From positions 1 to 15,920 of the forward strand of contig CALICC010000197.1 of the NCBI GenBank assembly GCA_938049325.1: a stretch of 15,920 nucleotides of DNA. The letters run 5' to 3'. Within the stretch, counting starts at the first letter, position 1, and every line of letters begins with the position of its first letter. Both the position numbers and the translations under genes were made by a program. The stretch is from an uncultured Ilumatobacter sp. (GTDB lineage: Bacteria > Actinomycetota > Acidimicrobiia > Acidimicrobiales > Ilumatobacteraceae). The notes below the pieces were generated by a model. The model was not told the origin of the DNA, did not search any database, and saw nothing but the letters and a program-made list of their open reading frames with translations. Positions 13,984 through 15,920 of this stretch are shown here, piece after piece.

Positions 13984-15920
13984 ATGACGACCAAGAGCAA
14001 CTACGAAGCCGACCAGATCCAAGCCCTCAGCGGGCTCAGCCACGTTCGAGCGCGACCTCTCATGTACCTGGGGTCGGCCGGCGTCGGCATCGTCGGACTC
14101 CACCACCTCATCTGGGAAATCGTCGACAACTCGGTCGACGAAGCCATGGCCGGGCACGGCAACCGCATCGAAGCCACACTGCACAAGGACGGCTCGGTGT
14201 CGGTACACGACAATGGTCGAGGCATCCCGGTCGGCCCGATGAAAGAAGGTCCCCACAAGGGGCGCTCGGCGCTCGAGGTCGTGCTGTGCGAAACCAACGC
14301 TGGCGGCAAGTTCGACAGCGACAGCTACAAGGTGTCGGGTGGGCTACACGGCGTCGGCGCCTCGGTGGTCACCGCGTTGTCCAGCAAGATCACCGCCGAG
14401 GTGCGACGCGACGGGCAGGTCAACCGGCTGATCCTCGAGGCCAAGAAGGTCAAGAAGGGCGTCTATGAGCCGGGCGTCGCCACCGAACCGATCCACGTGA
14501 TCAAGAAGTGCGCCAAGGGCGATACCGGCACGATGATCAAGTTCTGGCCCGACCTGAGCCTGTTTCACGACGACAACGGCAACCCGTTCACTGAGCCGCA
14601 GTGGTCGATGCGCATCATCGCCGACCGCTTCCGCCACAAGAGCTTCATTCATCCCGGCGTCACGTTCGCGGTGATCGACGACCGCGAGGGCGCCAAGGAA
14701 CTCTTCGAATGGTGCTCGGACGGCGGTGTTGCCGACCTCGTCACCGAGATGACTGCCGACACCGGCCTGGTCGGCCCGGTCGTCTCGTTCCAGGGCGAAG
14801 ACGGCGACATCACCATCGACGCAGCCATCGCATGGACCGTCGAAGGTCGCGATACGAGCATCGGTTTCGCGAACGGCGTCGCCACCCCCGAAGGCGGCAC
14901 GCACATCAACGGATTCCGTACCGCGGTCACCGAGTCGGTGCAGAAGTACATCAGCGAGCGCGACATGCTCAAGGACAAGGAAACCGCGCCGAACACACGC
15001 GACATCTTCGCGGCCGGGCTCATGGTCGCCTCGATCATGTTGCCCGGCCCACAATTCGCCGGGAACTCGAAGTCGAAGTTGATGAACCCCGAGGCGACGT
15101 CGCGAACCCGTGCGATCGTGATGCCGGCCATGAGCCGTTGGCTCGAGGAGAACCCCGATCCGGCCAAGAAGATCGCGGAGCTGGCGATCGCATCGATGCG
15201 ATCGCGCACCAAGTCAAACGCCGAGCAGGCGGCGGTTCGAGCGCTGCTCGGCAAGGGCAACAAGTCACGCAACGGGCTCCCGGCCAAGCTGCGCGACTGC
15301 ACGTTCAAGACCGACCGGCCGACCGAACTGCTCATCGTCGAGGGCGAGTCGGCGGGCGGCACGGCGATCGATGCGAGGGATCCATCGTTCCAGGCGATCC
15401 TTCCGCTGCGCGGCAAGCCACTCAACTCCTATCGCGAGTCGATCAGCCGCGTCGTCAAGTCGATGGCCGATCTCATCTTGTCGATGGGCTGCGGCATCGG
15501 CGACGACTTCGAGCTCGACAAGTTCCGCTACGACCGTCTGGTGGTTCTCGCCGACGCCGACGACGACGGCCTGCACATCCGGGCACTCATCTTGGCCTTC
15601 CTCTACACGTGGTGCCCAGGCATGGTCGAGTCAGGCCGCTTGTTCTACGCACTGCCGCCCCTCTGGACGACCGTGCATCGCGGCGAGCGGATCTATCTCG
15701 AAGACGACGCGAGCATGCGCGCCTGGCGAGAAGAGAACCCGACGCACAAGGCGCACATGGGTCGCTTGAAGGGACTCGGCGAGATGGACGCCGTCGAACT
15801 CCGGTCGGTGATGGGAACCGATCGCCGCATCGGCGTTGTCGAGATCGATGATCCGGCCAATCTCGCGCGGCTCGCCGAGCGACTGTTCGGCCCGAAGTCC
15901 GACCTGCGCAAGGCGTGGTA
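13984..15920 (+). CDS. parE: Type IIA topoisomerase ATPase/Toprim subunit, ParE-like (3' end outside window)
   Basis: 645 codons are visible; by comparison with E. coli ParE only about ten residues are missing. The subunit provides the ATP gate and Toprim metal site and works with a ParC/GyrA-type subunit to decatenate or relax DNA. GHKL motifs: EIVDNSVDEA (E45, N49), HDNGRG (D76) and GGLHGVGASVVTALS (119-133). Transducer: GGTHINGFR (304-312) and PQFAGNSKSKL (356-366). Toprim: EGESAGG (E453), PLRGKPLN (474-481) and LADADDDGLHI (D524, D526, D528). Near the end is KGLGEMDAVELR. LADADxDGLHI and FAGxxK match ParE better than GyrB (TDADVDGSHI). Differences from the consensus: QTK is NSK, EGDSAGG is EGESAGG, RPGMY is RPLMY, and the ARxARE stretch is replaced by a different Arg/Lys-rich segment (406-429). 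A divergent second GyrB is the alternative. A parC-like gene may follow outside the window. Confidence 0.88.
   Translation, partial: MTTKSNYEADQIQALSGLSHVRARPLMYLGSAGVGIVGLHHLIWEIVDNSVDEAMAGHGNRIEATLHKDGSVSVHDNGRGIPVGPMKEGPHKGRSALEVVLCETNAGGKFDSDSYKVSGGLHGVGASVVTALSSKITAEVRRDGQVNRLILEAKKVKKGVYEPGVATEPIHVIKKCAKGDTGTMIKFWPDLSLFHDDNGNPFTEPQWSMRIIADRFRHKSFIHPGVTFAVIDDREGAKELFEWCSDGGVADLVTEMTADTGLVGPVVSFQGEDGDITIDAAIAWTVEGRDTSIGFANGVATPEGGTHINGFRTAVTESVQKYISERDMLKDKETAPNTRDIFAAGLMVASIMLPGPQFAGNSKSKLMNPEATSRTRAIVMPAMSRWLEENPDPAKKIAELAIASMRSRTKSNAEQAAVRALLGKGNKSRNGLPAKLRDCTFKTDRPTELLIVEGESAGGTAIDARDPSFQAILPLRGKPLNSYRESISRVVKSMADLILSMGCGIGDDFELDKFRYDRLVVLADADDDGLHIRALILAFLYTWCPGMVESGRLFYALPPLWTTVHRGERIYLEDDASMRAWREENPTHKAHMGRLKGLGEMDAVELRSVMGTDRRIGVVEIDDPANLARLAERLFGPKSDLRKAW

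Noticed and set aside
14601..15851. 416-codon open frame inside parE
   Set aside because: Arg/His-rich and featureless. The parE frame contains all type IIA topoisomerase motifs across the same stretch.
1..15920. Defence island, biosynthetic cluster, toxin-antitoxin pair or mobile element
   Set aside because: No nuclease, helicase, transposase, integrase, synthase cluster or toxin/antitoxin pair is recognisable. The genes are housekeeping or single metabolic and transport genes with uniform base composition by eye.

Overview
The window is about 15.9 kb of high-G+C bacterial chromosome, roughly two-thirds G+C by eye. The protein style suggests an actinobacterium: acidic, Ala/Asp/Glu-rich exported proteins, many GTG starts, several apparently leaderless starts and hairpin terminators without U-tracts. 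An Acidimicrobiia/Ilumatobacter-like source is my best guess, but it is an inference. I found no rRNA, tRNA, insertion sequence, prophage or CRISPR array.

Layout, left to right: the N-terminal and PPIase part of trigger factor (tig, minus, running off the left edge); a 204-bp gap holding a 29-bp perfect direct repeat; a small conserved-looking protein (plus); a Tat-exported M14 zinc carboxypeptidase (minus); a DedA/VTT-type membrane protein (plus); a 47-nt near-perfect palindrome; a GNAT acetyltransferase (minus); a RhlG-like short-chain dehydrogenase (SDR, plus); a 58-aa four-cysteine protein (plus) whose stop codon overlaps that of the next gene; an Abhydrolase_10 lipoprotein (minus); a divergent TAP/SlpD-like hydrolase lipoprotein (plus); a second SDR (minus); a divergent 14-TM DHA2-type MFS transporter (plus); an amidase-signature enzyme (plus); an array of four palindromes; phosphoglucomutase (pgm, minus); and a divergent ParE-type topoisomerase subunit that runs off the right edge.

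The strand changes at 11 of the 13 gene junctions, so most genes look like single-gene transcription units rather than operons. In seven genes a NANNNT hexamer sits 6-8 nt before an ATG or GTG with no Shine-Dalgarno sequence, which suggests leaderless transcription. The two lipoprotein genes have clear Shine-Dalgarno sequences instead. The functional links I can support are the two divergent exported hydrolases and the SDR/MFS pair, which shares a centrally placed dyad. The rest is housekeeping (tig, pgm, parE) mixed with general metabolism.

I see no convincing new multi-gene system. The best leads are the four-palindrome array at 12134-12253, the dyad at 9156-9189, the leaderless-start pattern, the unusual ParE and amidase active-site residues, and the four-Cys mini-protein.
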